Below are positions 53,386 to 63,038 of a DNA stretch of 64,000 nucleotides, piece after piece. Under the pieces are notes generated by a model that saw nothing but the letters and a program-made list of their open reading frames with translations, was not told the DNA's origin and did not search any database. Both the position numbers and the translations under genes were made by a program. The stretch is from Timaviella obliquedivisa GSE-PSE-MK23-08B (GTDB lineage Bacteria > Cyanobacteriota > Cyanobacteriia > Elainellales > Elainellaceae). Numbering within the stretch: position 1 is the stretch's first letter; each line of letters begins with the position of its first letter. The DNA lies in NCBI GenBank assembly GCA_019358855.1, contig JAHHII010000005.1, positions 365,556 through 429,555 on the forward strand, read 5' to 3'.

Positions 53386-54801
53386 TCAACTCAAATAACC
53401 TAAATTCGACAGCTTGACTGTAACTTTCGTGCCTACGTCAATCTGACTTTCTACCAAAATTTTTCCTTGATGTAAGTCTACACATCGCTTCACTACTGCC
53501 AGCCCTAAGCCGCTGCCATAAGTCTCCTGAACATTCTTGCCTCGACTAAACAGGCTGTAGAGGTTCTGTTGGTCTTCTAAAGAAATCCCAACGCCCTCAT
53601 CTCGAATCTCAAATGTGGCAGCGTAGGGTTCGCAAATCATCAAGAAATAAACAGTACTTTGAGGGTGAGAATATTTGAGAGCATTTGAGAGCAAATTACT
53701 CAAAATAGAGTACAACAGCTTTTCATCAACCATGGCATGAGTGCTTTGCCCTTTTTTGCTAAACTGAATCACTCTTTGAATTTCACCAAAGGTTTGGAAA
53801 TCTTCAATTAAGTTGAGGCAAAAGGACTGCATTTCCAAAGATACAGGGTTAAACTCCATCTTTCCAGCATCTGCCCTCGCCACCGTCAACAGGTCGTTAA
53901 GTTGCTGGTTCATTAGCTTGGCAGACGATTGAATGCGGGTTAAATTTTTGAGCTTGCTAGGTTCTATGATAGGTTTCAGACTTTCCTTCAGCAGTTGCAC
54001 AGAACCGCTAATCAGGCTCAACGGAGTCCGAAACTCGTGGGAGAGCATTGAAAAAAATTGTAGCTTCAGTTCATTGAGTTCGTTGCGCTGTGCCATTTGG
54101 CGTTGCCGAGCTTCATCGGTTTCTCGTCGAAATTTTTGGCGGAGCAGAATGATGTATATCCCCAGCAAAATGAGGAAGGTGAGCGCGTTTCCAAGCCATT
54201 CAATGAGGAGGCGCGATCGCAATGAGAGTTGGGCTTCAGTTCGTTGAACCTGCATCGACTGCTCTTTTTCAAGTCGCAACTTCTCTAACAGTTGGTTAAT
54301 TGATTGTCGAGTCTGTCGAGATTTAACAATGAGGGGATTTTCTGAAGAAGGCTCGATCTGGCGTTGTTCAAATGCTTCAATCGACTGCTGAAAGAGGCTG
54401 AGTTGCTGCTTGATCAGTAAATTCAATAGATCAAGCTTTTGGCGATCTTCTGGCTCGGTCAAAGCTATTTTGAGGCTAGCAATTCTAGGTTGCAGCGCTT
54501 GGACTGCTAGGATATAGCGCTTTCGTTCAGTGGCATCGCCAAACAAGAAATAGCCCCGTCTTGCGGACTCTGCATCCACTAAGTTAGCCTCAACTGCGTC
54601 GAGCAGCCTCAGGGTTACATAAGCTTGCTCAACCTGGCTATTGTCCTCCGTTAGCTGTGTTGCGTTTTGGTAAGACACCATGCTCAAGCCTCCCATGAGC
54701 GCTAACGCTAAACTATACCCAATAGTTGTTTTTTTGCCGTCGAGGGAATATTTCCAGTAGATCTGTGAGGCTAATCTTTTGGCTTGAGCAAATAACGACA
54801 T
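53386..54801 (-). CDS. Sensor histidine kinase with CHASE3 domain
   Basis: The protein has 471 residues. Two membrane helices (about 27-43 and 201-220) flank a periplasmic CHASE3-type helical sensor (LLDAVEANLVDAESARRGYF is its signature). A coiled linker leads to the dimerisation domain with His255 (MLSHEFRTPLSLI) and the ATPase domain (NLLSNALKYSH, EIRDEGVGIS, TYGSGLGLAVVKRCVDLHQG). The gene is divergent from the response regulator gene at 54970 (168-bp gap), which is its likely partner. Confidence 0.92.
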   Translation of the reverse strand: MSLFAQAKRLASQIYWKYSLDGKKTTIGYSLALALMGGLSMVSYQNATQLTEDNSQVEQAYVTLRLLDAVEANLVDAESARRGYFLFGDATERKRYILAVQALQPRIASLKIALTEPEDRQKLDLLNLLIKQQLSLFQQSIEAFEQRQIEPSSENPLIVKSRQTRQSINQLLEKLRLEKEQSMQVQRTEAQLSLRSRLLIEWLGNALTFLILLGIYIILLRQKFRRETDEARQRQMAQRNELNELKLQFFSMLSHEFRTPLSLISGSVQLLKESLKPIIEPSKLKNLTRIQSSAKLMNQQLNDLLTVARADAGKMEFNPVSLEMQSFCLNLIEDFQTFGEIQRVIQFSKKGQSTHAMVDEKLLYSILSNLLSNALKYSHPQSTVYFLMICEPYAATFEIRDEGVGISLEDQQNLYSLFSRGKNVQETYGSGLGLAVVKRCVDLHQGKILVESQIDVGTKVTVKLSNLGYLS

Positions 54802-54969
54802 AACGCTCTAGACTTCAGCAAATGATGAAAGTTAATTTCAAACAACCCTGATTGAGGGTAAGTAGGATTAAGAGTACGTAACTACGATTGTCTGCGACAT
54901 TGAATCGTCTATGACGTTATTGAGTAGAGCAAAATCTGCTCATGGATGTGTGAACAGTGGAGAGTTTCC

Positions 54970-55644
54970 ATGCGGGTTTTAATTGTTGAAGATGATGTGC
55001 AGATTGCAGATATGCTGGCGGAAGCACTAGGCAATCATCAGTATGTCGTAGATATTGCCAAAGATGGCGAAATGGCTTGGAACTGGATCGAAGTCTGCGA
55101 ATATGACTTGATTTTGCTAGATGTGACCTTGCCTAAAATAAATGGCATCCGGCTTTGCCAAAAATTGCGCGATCGCCATTCTAATGTTCCTATCCTTATG
55201 CTGACTGCCCGCGATGCCCTCGAAGACAAAGTGCTGGGGCTAGATGCTGGTGCCGATGTATACATGGTTAAGCCCTTCGATCTTGAAGAACTAATGGCAC
55301 AAATTCGGGCACTGTTGCGTCGAGGCAGCGCTGGGATGAACCCTGTCCTAAATTGGGAAGGTTTAAGTCTCAATCCCAGCACTTATGAAGTCTTATACGA
55401 GGGGCAACCCTTAAGCCTCACTCGCAAAGAGTTTACTCTTTTGGAGCTTTTGGTGACCAATGGACGGCGTGTCCTGAGTCGTCCCGGCATTATCGATCGG
55501 ATGTGGTCGCTTGACGATGCTCCGACCGAAGATGCCGTCAAAGCCCACATCCGAACGCTCCGCCAAAAGCTCCGAGTAGTGGGCGCACCTGAAGATTTAA
55601 TTGAAACTGTTCATGGGTTAGGCTATCGCATGAAGCAAAACTGA
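54970..55644 (+). CDS. OmpR-family response regulator
   Basis: The protein has 224 residues: a receiver with phospho-acceptor Asp51 (LILLDVTLPKING) and Lys in YMVKPFDLEEL, then a winged-helix DNA-binding domain (LTRKEFTLLELLVTNGRRVL, ending VHGLGYRMK). It resembles the RppA/NblR type of cyanobacterial regulators, but no specific role can be assigned. The ATG at 54970 (MRVLIVEDD) is the proper start, with GGAG upstream. Its neighbour on the opposite strand is a CHASE3 histidine kinase. Confidence 0.93.
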   Translation: MRVLIVEDDVQIADMLAEALGNHQYVVDIAKDGEMAWNWIEVCEYDLILLDVTLPKINGIRLCQKLRDRHSNVPILMLTARDALEDKVLGLDAGADVYMVKPFDLEELMAQIRALLRRGSAGMNPVLNWEGLSLNPSTYEVLYEGQPLSLTRKEFTLLELLVTNGRRVLSRPGIIDRMWSLDDAPTEDAVKAHIRTLRQKLRVVGAPEDLIETVHGLGYRMKQN

Positions 55645-55808
55645 CATGCCGATCCTATTCAAACCTCTCGAAATCCTCCCGAATCCCTCGCAAAATTCTG
55701 GCTAGGAAATTTGTAGTATGAAATACATCAGACTAAATCCGTGTCGAATGAGTGGTTGTTCTAATCATGGCAACCTTCAGCATCCCTAAGTTCCTCTAGA
55801 AAATTCCC

Positions 55809-56591
55809 ATGGCACAAAGTAATTCTCTTCAGTCAGGTGCTACTACAGGCTCTCCTCAGGAAAGCCATTCTCTTCACAAGTGGCATCACTTATCCGAGTC
55901 TTTGTCTGTTGCATTGTTAGGCTGGATGCCCAGTAAATTAGGAGCAATTTTACGTCACCAAGTCTATGCCAAACTCTTCAGGCGAATTGGCAATACTTCA
56001 AAGATTGGAAAGGGCGCTAATTTTTATCGAATGCAAAATATTGAACTTGGTGACGATGTATTAATTTCACAGGGTTGCTCCCTCATTAGCTCGGATGATG
56101 GCAGCAAAATTATTTTGAACTCTAGAGCTTATCTTCATGACGGTGTTCGCATCCAGTCCGTCGGTAAGCAGGGCGAAGTTCTTCTACAAAACCGGGTCAC
56201 GTTGGATCGAGGAGTTGATATCAATTCTTGTGAAAACGGTCGGATTAAAATTTGTCGAGAAACCTCAGTGGGTGCCTACACTTGTATTGCGGGGTCAGGG
56301 CCCATTCACATTGGTGAGTACTGCATGATTTCGTCTCACTGCGGAATTTATGCCAACAATCACATTTTTACCGATCGCTCCCGTCCCATGATGCTGCAAG
56401 GCGCAACCACGGAGGGAATCGTGATTGAAGATGATTGTTGGCTCGGTACGGGTGTTAGGGTCTTGGATGGCGTGCGAATTGGGCGCGGCTCTGTGATTGG
56501 GGCTGGAGCGGTGGTCACCAAGGATATTCCGTCCTATTCGATCGCCGTTGGTGTCCCTGCAAAGGTGATTAGAACACGAGGTAGTGTATAA
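55809..56591 (+). CDS. Hexapeptide-repeat acyltransferase
   Basis: The protein has 260 residues. Residues about 60-255 form a left-handed beta helix of hexapeptide repeats, with the usual acyl-CoA site ([20 protein letters not shown], then [20 protein letters not shown]) and a probable catalytic His in [12 protein letters not shown]. Such enzymes add acetyl groups to sugars of capsule, lipopolysaccharide or glycans. A glycosyltransferase-like gene follows 274 bp later, which supports a surface polysaccharide role. The N-terminal 50 residues are specific to this protein. Confidence 0.85.
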   Translation: MAQSNSLQSGATTGSPQESHSLHKWHHLSESLSVALLGWMPSKLGAILRHQVYAKLFRRIGNTSKIGKGANFYRMQNIELGDDVLISQGCSLISSDDGSKIILNSRAYLHDGVRIQSVGKQGEVLLQNRVTLDRGVDINSCENGRIKICRETSVGAYTCIAGSGPIHIGEYCMISSHCGIYANNHIFTDRSRPMMLQGATTEGIVIEDDCWLGTGVRVLDGVRIGRGSVIGAGAVVTKDIPSYSIAVGVPAKVIRTRGSV

Positions 56592-56865
56592 CTGTCAAAG
56601 ACCTTACAGAGTAAATATTCTTGTAATTTGTAATCAGTTTCTCTATCGTTTTTCTGTTTTTGGGGTAGTTTACCTCTTAGGATGCTGAGCTTTCCAAATT
56701 TGGCGATCGCTGCACCCTAAGACTTTTAATTTGTCATAATTTGTCAGGCTGAACCACTACCTGCTCTGTATTGATAGATTTTCTTCCCTAATTAAGTCTC
56801 AATTCTATGCCTTGCTCAATTGTTCAGGGTGCCGCTCTACTTTGCTCAATTATTCGAGGTGTCCA

Positions 56866-57732
56866 ATGAACATTATTGTCCCAACCTTTGCTCTGCTTAC
56901 CAAAGTATTGGATCCTCGTCACACGATTATTTTACGAGATTGGCTAGAGTTTCTGACCATTCCTCCACAGGAATTAATTATCTACATGCTAGATACAGAG
57001 GACGTTTACCAATCAGTAGACGCATTATGCACAGAGTTTCAATTGACTTGGAAACCCGTATTTACAGCCCCAGATGATGATCTCGCAAACAATGAAACCC
57101 ATGTGCTCCTTCGGATGGTGAAGCAGGTGGAGAGTGAGTACTTACTCTTCATCAATCTAGATACTTTGCCGTATCGTCAAGGCGTAGAGGAAGAGGCTTG
57201 GCTCCAAGATGTTTTTGCCCAAATGGTTGGCAATGATCAGTTCGTATTTTTTTCAGGGTGTGGGGTAATTTTCCGTGACGATAAAAAACTGGATGCCTTA
57301 GGAAATTATCTCCAAACTCAGCGATTCAGCAATAACTTTGGGTTACTGCGCAAAGACTTCTGGATGCTTGCGATGCAAAATCATAGCCTCGACCAAGCAG
57401 AGCAGTTAGGAGTCTACCGATTTCACTCTGAATGGGCTTTAGAGGAAGAGTTTCGTCAGAAAAATTTGTTTGGGTTACGTCGCGTTGAAACGTTGAACTG
57501 GAGAGTCTTTCATGTTCAGCAATGGGGCGATCGCCTATTCAAAACTCGTGATTTGTTTCAACGCGGTGTTGGCATCAAACGATATCTCAATCGAGTGCAT
57601 GAGGATGTCATTCATAGATTAGACTATCATTACAACTATCCACAACCTTCTCTTGTTCGTCGTATCACAATATGGGTGGGTCAGCATCGAAGGAGTGTTT
57701 GGAGCAGATTGCAGTACTTGATTAAGGTTTAA
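56866..57732 (+). CDS. Glycosyltransferase-like protein
   Basis: The protein has 288 residues. The start (MNIIVPTFALL) and the layout (an N-terminal alternating strand/helix region with YLLFINLDTLPY as a possible metal-site DxD-like turn) resemble a GT-A glycosyltransferase, but the canonical DxD is not clear. The C-terminal half has a Trp/Arg-rich helical part. GAGGTG precedes the ATG at 56866. The leader contains a roughly 22-bp near duplication (TTGCTCAATTGTTC at 56812, TTGCTCAATTATTC at 56843). Confidence in the family is limited. Confidence 0.55.
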   Translation: MNIIVPTFALLTKVLDPRHTIILRDWLEFLTIPPQELIIYMLDTEDVYQSVDALCTEFQLTWKPVFTAPDDDLANNETHVLLRMVKQVESEYLLFINLDTLPYRQGVEEEAWLQDVFAQMVGNDQFVFFSGCGVIFRDDKKLDALGNYLQTQRFSNNFGLLRKDFWMLAMQNHSLDQAEQLGVYRFHSEWALEEEFRQKNLFGLRRVETLNWRVFHVQQWGDRLFKTRDLFQRGVGIKRYLNRVHEDVIHRLDYHYNYPQPSLVRRITIWVGQHRRSVWSRLQYLIKV

Positions 57733-58317
57733 CGTATATCTATTAATCTCCACCTTGCAATCTATTCTTAATTGGCTAATGGAATTAACTGATACAACTC
57801 CTAAAACTCTGAAACACCCTTAGCAATTTCGAGCCGTATGGGTTGCTAAGTTCCTGATTTGCGCTTCTTGAATGATCAATTCGTCATTAGTTGCCCTACT
57901 GGTTAGTTGTCGTTATTCAATAACAATCTCTAAGTAGGGGTTGAATCTCATGCCGCATTGACTATAAATAATGGCAATTGGCTCGATCGCGCAGTAATTG
58001 TCGTTTGAGTTAACGCCTTGGTAGAATCAGCAATGTAATTGACAGAGAAAGTCGTGATGACTCAGGATCGCGATCGCGCTTCAGCATTTCTCTCGGCAGA
58101 CGCAAAACGAAAACTTGCTTAATCCTACAACCAGTTGAAACTGGAAGCCGGAATTGGGCAGATTGTCTAAAGACAAGACTTGGCTAAGAGGCGATCGTCA
58201 ACGTTGCCCCAATGTCAGCACAGGGCAACGGCGTTAAGGTTAGATGCACTCGATTTTATTGCCGCCTTACTAGAACGAGTCGCCACTTAAGCAAATCCTG
58301 GGAGTGTAAACCAACCA
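57733..58317. other. Gene-free stretch before the hybrid kinase
   Basis: No protein gene is convincing in these 585 bp. A hairpin CGTTGCCC / GGGCAACG lies at about 58202-58230, 90 bp before the kinase start. A 22-codon frame at 58056 (MTQDRDRASAFLSADAKRKL) has no support. Confidence 0.4.
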
Positions 58318-60081
58318 ATGACTTTTTGGAGCCAACTTTTCAGCCCAAGCTCGTTTGTACCCCACGGTCACTGCTACCTATGGCAAACGAACTTAGTTAG
58401 TCTACACGTTCTCTCCGACGCACTCATCGCCCTAGCTTACTACTCCATTCCTGTTACCTTATTCTATCTGGTGCGGAAGCGGCAAGATTTGCCATTTCAG
58501 TGGGTATTCCTCCTATTTGCGACCTTTATCGTGGCTTGCGGTACGACCCACGTGTTAGATATTTGGACGCTCTGGTATCCGACGTATTGGGTGTCTGGGC
58601 TAGTTAAAGCCTTTACAGCTTTAGTTTCGGTTATCACAGCTATCCAGCTATTTCCTCTTATGCCAAAGGTCTTGGCTCTACCCAGCCCCGCTCAGCTTGA
58701 ACAAGCTAATCTTGCTCTTCAGGCGCAAGTAACTGAGCGACTTCGGATTGAGGAAGAACTAAAGCGGTATCAAACCCAACTTGAATCTTTGGTGGCAGAA
58801 CGCACACACGCCCTGACGAATGCAAACTTCACGCTGCAAGAAGAAATTATTGAGCGCAAGCAGGTAGAAGCAGAACGGAATCGGCTATTGGCAAGAGAGC
58901 AGTCTGCCCGATCCGACGCTGAACAAGCCAATCGGCTCAAGGACGAGTTTCTAGCTGTTTTGTCTCACGAACTCCGTACCCCTATGGGGCCGATTCTAGG
59001 ATGGTCAAAGTTGCTTCAGAGCGGCAAGCTCGATCCTGTAAAGAGCCAATTTGCTGTGGAGGCGATCGAGCGTAACGCCAAACTACAGGTACAACTAATT
59101 GCTGACTTGCTAGATGTGTCGAAAATTTTGAGCGGCAAGCTCAGTCTCAGCGTCACGTCTGTTGACCTCAACGCAGTGATAGCTGCCGCCTTAGAAACGG
59201 TGCAATTAGCCGCCGATGCCAAAGCATTACAGATTCAAACCTCGATTCCTTCTACTGCCAGCGTTGTGATGGGGGATGCCGTTCGGTTGCAGCAGGTGGT
59301 GTGGAATCTGCTATCGAACGCGATTAAGTTCATGCACACCCAAGGACAAATTGAGGTCAGTCTTGTCCAGGTGAATAGCCATGCTCAGATTCGGGTTAAA
59401 GATACTGGCAAAGGAATTCCGGCTAATTTTTTGCCCTACGTGTTTGATCACTTTCGGCAGGAAGATGGAACCACGACCCGTAAGTTTGGCGGCTTGGGTC
59501 TAGGATTGGCGATCTCTCGTCAAATTGTAGAGATGCATGGCGGCAAAATTTGGGTTGAAAGTTTAGGCGAGAACCAGGGAGCGACGTTTACTGTTGAATT
59601 GCCGCTCTTGCATAGTTCAAGTCCAGTTGCAGAAGTTGCCGACACAGCCCTTGCTCCTTCTGAGGATCTGCCCCTGGCAACTCTACGAATATTGGTCGTA
59701 GATGATGAACCCGATTCCCGTGAGCTTGTGGCATTTGTGCTAGAACAAGCAGGAGCCAAAGTCACTACCGTTGACTCAGCGATCGCCGCCCTCCACAGGT
59801 TTCAATCTAGCCATTTCGACCTTCTTTTAAGTGACATTAGTATGCCAGAGATGAATGGGTACGCACTGATGCAGCAGGTGCGAGACTCAGGAATGGGCAA
59901 AGACATTTTAGCAATTGCGCTAACGGCTCATGCTAGAGAGAGTGACCGACAACAGGCAATCTTAGCTGGGTTTCAAGCTCACCTGTCTAAGCCTGTGAAG
60001 CCATCAGACTTAATTAAGACAGTGGAGCAACTTTGGGCAGAGCGATCGCTCAATTTATACCGCGATCGCTCAACGGTCTAA
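58318..60081 (+). CDS. Ethylene-receptor-like hybrid histidine kinase
   Basis: The protein has 587 residues. The N-terminal three-helix domain matches the plant ETR1 ethylene-binding domain: Asp34 in VLSDALIALAYYSIP, and the copper ligands Cys74 and His78 in IVACGTTHVLDIWTLW. A long coiled coil (about 125-205) follows, then the histidine-kinase core with His217 (AVLSHELRTPMG), N-box NLLSNAIKF, G-box GGLGLGLAIS, and a C-terminal receiver with phospho-acceptor Asp506 (LLLSDISMPEMNG). Cyanobacterial relatives (Slr1212) bind ethylene through copper and affect phototaxis and phycobilisome gene expression. No partner regulator gene is adjacent. Confidence 0.92.
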   Translation: MTFWSQLFSPSSFVPHGHCYLWQTNLVSLHVLSDALIALAYYSIPVTLFYLVRKRQDLPFQWVFLLFATFIVACGTTHVLDIWTLWYPTYWVSGLVKAFTALVSVITAIQLFPLMPKVLALPSPAQLEQANLALQAQVTERLRIEEELKRYQTQLESLVAERTHALTNANFTLQEEIIERKQVEAERNRLLAREQSARSDAEQANRLKDEFLAVLSHELRTPMGPILGWSKLLQSGKLDPVKSQFAVEAIERNAKLQVQLIADLLDVSKILSGKLSLSVTSVDLNAVIAAALETVQLAADAKALQIQTSIPSTASVVMGDAVRLQQVVWNLLSNAIKFMHTQGQIEVSLVQVNSHAQIRVKDTGKGIPANFLPYVFDHFRQEDGTTTRKFGGLGLGLAISRQIVEMHGGKIWVESLGENQGATFTVELPLLHSSSPVAEVADTALAPSEDLPLATLRILVVDDEPDSRELVAFVLEQAGAKVTTVDSAIAALHRFQSSHFDLLLSDISMPEMNGYALMQQVRDSGMGKDILAIALTAHARESDRQQAILAGFQAHLSKPVKPSDLIKTVEQLWAERSLNLYRDRSTV

Positions 60082-60556
60082 GTAAATTTAGAGTAATGAT
60101 AATTAACTTTCTGCGTGAAGAGTCCGTTGAGTCGTCAGCCCTAGGGTAGGAACGCAAATGAGAGAATGCGCTTGCCCCTAAAACGTCGTTGCAGCGCCAG
60201 ACGGCATTTTGGAATGTAGTAATCCCAGGTGGGTCTTCCCTCATCCTGGCTAGGTCTCATTGCTACCTCGGCACTTGCGGCTTGAAACAGCAGCGATCGC
60301 CTTTGAAACTGCAAGCTTCGAGTTCAGGACAGCACCTGATCGCTTCTAAAACGAGGTTAGTTTAGTTTGATCCAAGAGCGATCGCCTCTAAAACGAGAGC
60401 GCCCCAGTTTGAACCAAGGAAGGGCAGTGGCTGAAGGAGAATGATTGCTCTAAAAGCGAGAATTGTCTCATCTTTGGTTGCAGTTATGCTGTTGTAGGTG
60501 AGGATGCTTGCGGTGGCGATGCCACGATTTCCTGGCTTTACTCAATCGTTGCCGTT
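60082..60556. other. Gene-free stretch with degenerate HIP1-containing repeats
   Basis: Related short segments (GCGATCGCCTCTAAAACGAG and variants) recur at 60293, 60337, 60378 and 60442 with uneven spacing of 40-65 bp. They look like a decayed repeat array. No gene is seen. Confidence 0.4.
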
Positions 60557-60784
60557 TCACCGCGACCCAAAGTTTAATTTGCCCCCAACCTGCTGCTCAC
60601 AGGTCTGTTTTGCCGCCTTTGCCACAGTGGGTTCAGCGCTACTCTCTGGGTTTTGTAAAACCGGATGGAAGCGCAGACGATTACAAGCCGCTTTTAGCCA
60701 CCCTTCCCAGTCTCCGAGCCACAGCCGCACCATTTTGTCTCCACTGCTAGAGGCGATCGTCTTGCCATCGGGGCTAAAGGCAAC
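60557..60784 (-). pseudogene. Remnant of a WD40-repeat protein gene (C-terminal end)
   Basis: Read on the minus strand, 76 codons from 60784 to the stop at 60557 give VAFSPDGKTIASSSGDKMVR, then LWLGDWEGWLKAACNRLRFH. This is the last WD40 blade and C-terminus typical of large cyanobacterial WD40 proteins. A TAG lies directly upstream in frame, and the rest of the repeats is missing, so only the end of a once larger gene is left. Confidence 0.75.
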
Positions 60785-60872
60785 CTAACTTAGTCCCTTG
60801 CATACGGACTGTCGGCTGTCCATGTTCCTGGGAAACCATATGAAGTTTTAAATTGCTGATCCACGAAACCTA

Positions 60873-60945
60873 TGGGCAGTGAGGGACTCGAACCCGCGAC
60901 GTCCTGCTTGTAAGGCAGGCGCTCTACCAACTGAGCTAACCGCCC
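60873..60945 (-). tRNA. trnV: tRNA-Val (anticodon UAC)
   Basis: The minus strand gives a 73-nt cloverleaf. The acceptor stem GGGCGGT pairs with ACTGCCC (one G-U), the D arm is AGCTCAGTTGGTAGAGC, the anticodon loop CTTACAA has UAC, and the T arm carries GGTTCGAGTCC. CCA is not encoded. It stands alone. Confidence 0.97.
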
Positions 60946-61034
60946 GACATAGAGTGCAAACTTGATTGCTTACTGATTGTAGCAGAGGAGAGACATTCTG
61001 CTACGATTCAAAAAGAAAAAACAAGTGTACTGAT

Positions 61035-61544
61035 ATGCCGTCGGGTCAGACTCACGATCGCATTACTCTCTGGACACTGCCAATGGTGGCAGGATTGACG
61101 CTGGCAGTAACTCGCAACAGTTTACCAACCTTAATGATTTGTGCAGGTTATCTGTTTGGCGGGTTAATGTTAGGGCCAGATTTAGATTTGCACTCAATTC
61201 ATTACAAGCGATGGGGATGGTTTCGGTGGATTTGGTTACCGTACCGGGGAAGTATGAAGCACCGATCGCCTTATTCCCATGCGCCGATTATGGGGACGAC
61301 GCTGCGTGTAATTTATTTGTTGGCGTGGCTGGGGCTGGCTGGGTTCCTAGGAATAGCATTGTCCAATGAACTTTTTCAGATAGGTTGGACTTGGGCAGCA
61401 ATAGGACAAGGAATTGGTCAATTTTTGCAGCGATACCTGGCTGAGGCGATCGCCCTCTGCATTGGGCTAGAACTTGGGGCGTTTAGCCATTACACTGCTG
61501 ATTGGTTAGTGTCTTCTCACAAACGACGCAAGAAGAAAAAATGA
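61035..61544 (+). CDS. DUF2227 family putative metal-binding membrane protein
   Basis: The protein has 169 residues with about four membrane helices. Conserved His and Asp residues suggest a metal site: SGQTHD at the start, GPDLDLHSIHYKRWG, and KHRSPYSHAPI. The C-terminus is basic (SSHKRRKKKK). The family is annotated as metal-binding with no tested function and resembles YdjM-like membrane hydrolases. The ATG at 61035 gives the family start MPSGQTHD. Its stop overlaps the mazG start (ATGA), so the two are translationally coupled. Confidence 0.82.
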   Translation: MPSGQTHDRITLWTLPMVAGLTLAVTRNSLPTLMICAGYLFGGLMLGPDLDLHSIHYKRWGWFRWIWLPYRGSMKHRSPYSHAPIMGTTLRVIYLLAWLGLAGFLGIALSNELFQIGWTWAAIGQGIGQFLQRYLAEAIALCIGLELGAFSHYTADWLVSSHKRRKKKK

Positions 61545-62380
61545 CAGAAGTCCAGCGTTTTTTACCCAGTCTGCAACGGCTGGTTGAGGTGGTAGCACAA
61601 TTGCGATCGCCCATTGGAGGGTGTCCTTGGGATTTGGAGCAAACGCCTGAGACGTTAATTCCTTATGTATTGGAGGAAGCTTATGAGGTGGTGGATGCCA
61701 TTCGTCAGGGTGAGCCAGAAGCGATCACCGATGAGTTAGGAGATTTACTATTGCAGGTGGTATTGCAGGCACAGATTGCTAGTGAAACTGGGGCATTTGA
61801 TTTAGGGACTGTGGTGGAGGGAATTACAGAGAAGTTAGTTCGGCGGCACCCCCACGTATTTGCAGAGGTGCAGGTAGATGGCGTGGAGGAAGTGAGGCAG
61901 AATTGGGAAGAAATTAAAGGGGCGGAGGCGACCGGGAAGGCTCAGACGACTACGGATCGGTTAGCGCAGTATGGGCGATCGCTGCCGCCGATGATGGCAG
62001 CCATGAAGATATCGAAGAAAGCTGCTGCTGTGGGGTTTGAGTGGGAGAACGTGGAAGGGGTTTGGGCAAAGTTTCATGAAGAACTGGCGGAACTTGAGGC
62101 GGCAATTCGGGAGGAGCCGAAGGAGAATCAGCAGGCAGAGTTGGGGGATTTGTTATTTACGATCGTGAATTTGGCACGATGGTATGGGCTTGATCCAGAT
62201 GAGGGATTACGGGGAACCAATGAGCGCTTTGTACGGCGGTTTGAGCAGGTGGAGAGGGCGATCTCTTCGAGAAACCCGCAAGGGGGCGCTCAAATGGGCG
62301 GCGATCGTCGTCTAGCAGATTATTCTTTAGAAGAGTTAGAGGCGCTTTGGCAGGAGGCGAAGTTGAGGCTTTCAAGTTAG
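61541..62380 (+). CDS. mazG: Nucleoside triphosphate pyrophosphohydrolase MazG
   Basis: The protein has 279 residues and two MazG domains. The first has GGCPWDLEQTPETLIPYVLE, EEAYEVVDAI and DELGDLLLQVV (the EExxE...ExxD metal site). The second has EELAELEAAI and AELGDLLFTIVN. It hydrolyses NTPs to NMP and pyrophosphate, cleaning the nucleotide pool and damping ppGpp signals in other bacteria. The ATG at 61541 overlaps the stop codon of the DUF2227 gene. Confidence 0.95.
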   Translation: MTEVQRFLPSLQRLVEVVAQLRSPIGGCPWDLEQTPETLIPYVLEEAYEVVDAIRQGEPEAITDELGDLLLQVVLQAQIASETGAFDLGTVVEGITEKLVRRHPHVFAEVQVDGVEEVRQNWEEIKGAEATGKAQTTTDRLAQYGRSLPPMMAAMKISKKAAAVGFEWENVEGVWAKFHEELAELEAAIREEPKENQQAELGDLLFTIVNLARWYGLDPDEGLRGTNERFVRRFEQVERAISSRNPQGGAQMGGDRRLADYSLEELEALWQEAKLRLSS

Positions 62381-62415
62381 GTTTCAAAAACCTTCTAGAA
62401 ATACCATAGAAACAA

Positions 62416-62988
62416 CTACGCCATCAGCCAACTAAAAATTTCTCCTATTGTTAGCTGGACTGCTCCGGCAAACTCTGGAACAGGTACAACCATTTTGGGT
62501 TTTTCAAAAAGTCGCACGGTGCCTTTACCATCGTAGACAAAAATACAAGATTCTTTGGGGTCAAGCAGCCATCCCATTTCTGCACCGTGTTCGATGCAGT
62601 GCAAGATATTACGAATGCCCCTAGTATGCGTTTGCTTAGGTGAAAGAATTTCAATCGCCCAATCAGGTGCCAGTCTAAAGGCGTTTTCAATGCGACCGTT
62701 GGGTTTGCGAGGAATGCGTTCGGTGCGAAACACTGCTACATCAGGAATTATCGATCGCCCTCCAAAAGTACACCGCAGTTCGGGAAATACCTCAGCCGCT
62801 TTGTCCGGTTTGAGGGTCAGAGTGAGGGCAATACATAAATCGCGCTGAAGGACACTATGTTCTCCTCGGGGCATGGGTTTTTGAATTACCTCTCCATCAT
62901 TTCTATCAAGATATTCGCTAGCAGGTTTGGTGTCCGGCAGCATCAAAAATTCATCTAAAGTGAGGGATTTAGTTGGAGTTTGTACCAT
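62416..62988 (-). CDS. Uma2 family (DUF820) PD-(D/E)XK nuclease-like protein
   Basis: The protein has 190 residues. It has the usual Uma2 start (LTLDEFLMLPDTKPASEYLD), then GGRSIIPDVAVFRTE with the first Asp, and APDWAIEILSPKQTHTR with the Glu and Lys/Gln of the nuclease site. The ending (MGWLLDPKESCIFVYDG) is standard. The role of this large cyanobacterial family is not known. It converges on mazG, 35 bp away. Confidence 0.88.
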   Translation of the reverse strand: MVQTPTKSLTLDEFLMLPDTKPASEYLDRNDGEVIQKPMPRGEHSVLQRDLCIALTLTLKPDKAAEVFPELRCTFGGRSIIPDVAVFRTERIPRKPNGRIENAFRLAPDWAIEILSPKQTHTRGIRNILHCIEHGAEMGWLLDPKESCIFVYDGKGTVRLFEKPKMVVPVPEFAGAVQLTIGEIFSWLMA

Positions 62989-63038
62989 CAGTTGCGCCTC
63001 CTAACGACTTGCACTCATTCTACAGCGAAATATTGGGG

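Noticed and set aside
58056..58121. 22-codon frame before the ethylene-receptor-like gene
   Set aside because: Too short, poor start context and no recognisable sequence.
60498..60788. Two open frames of 80-96 codons on the plus strand
   Set aside because: They are antisense to the WD40 relic, whose minus-strand reading is clearly the meaningful one.
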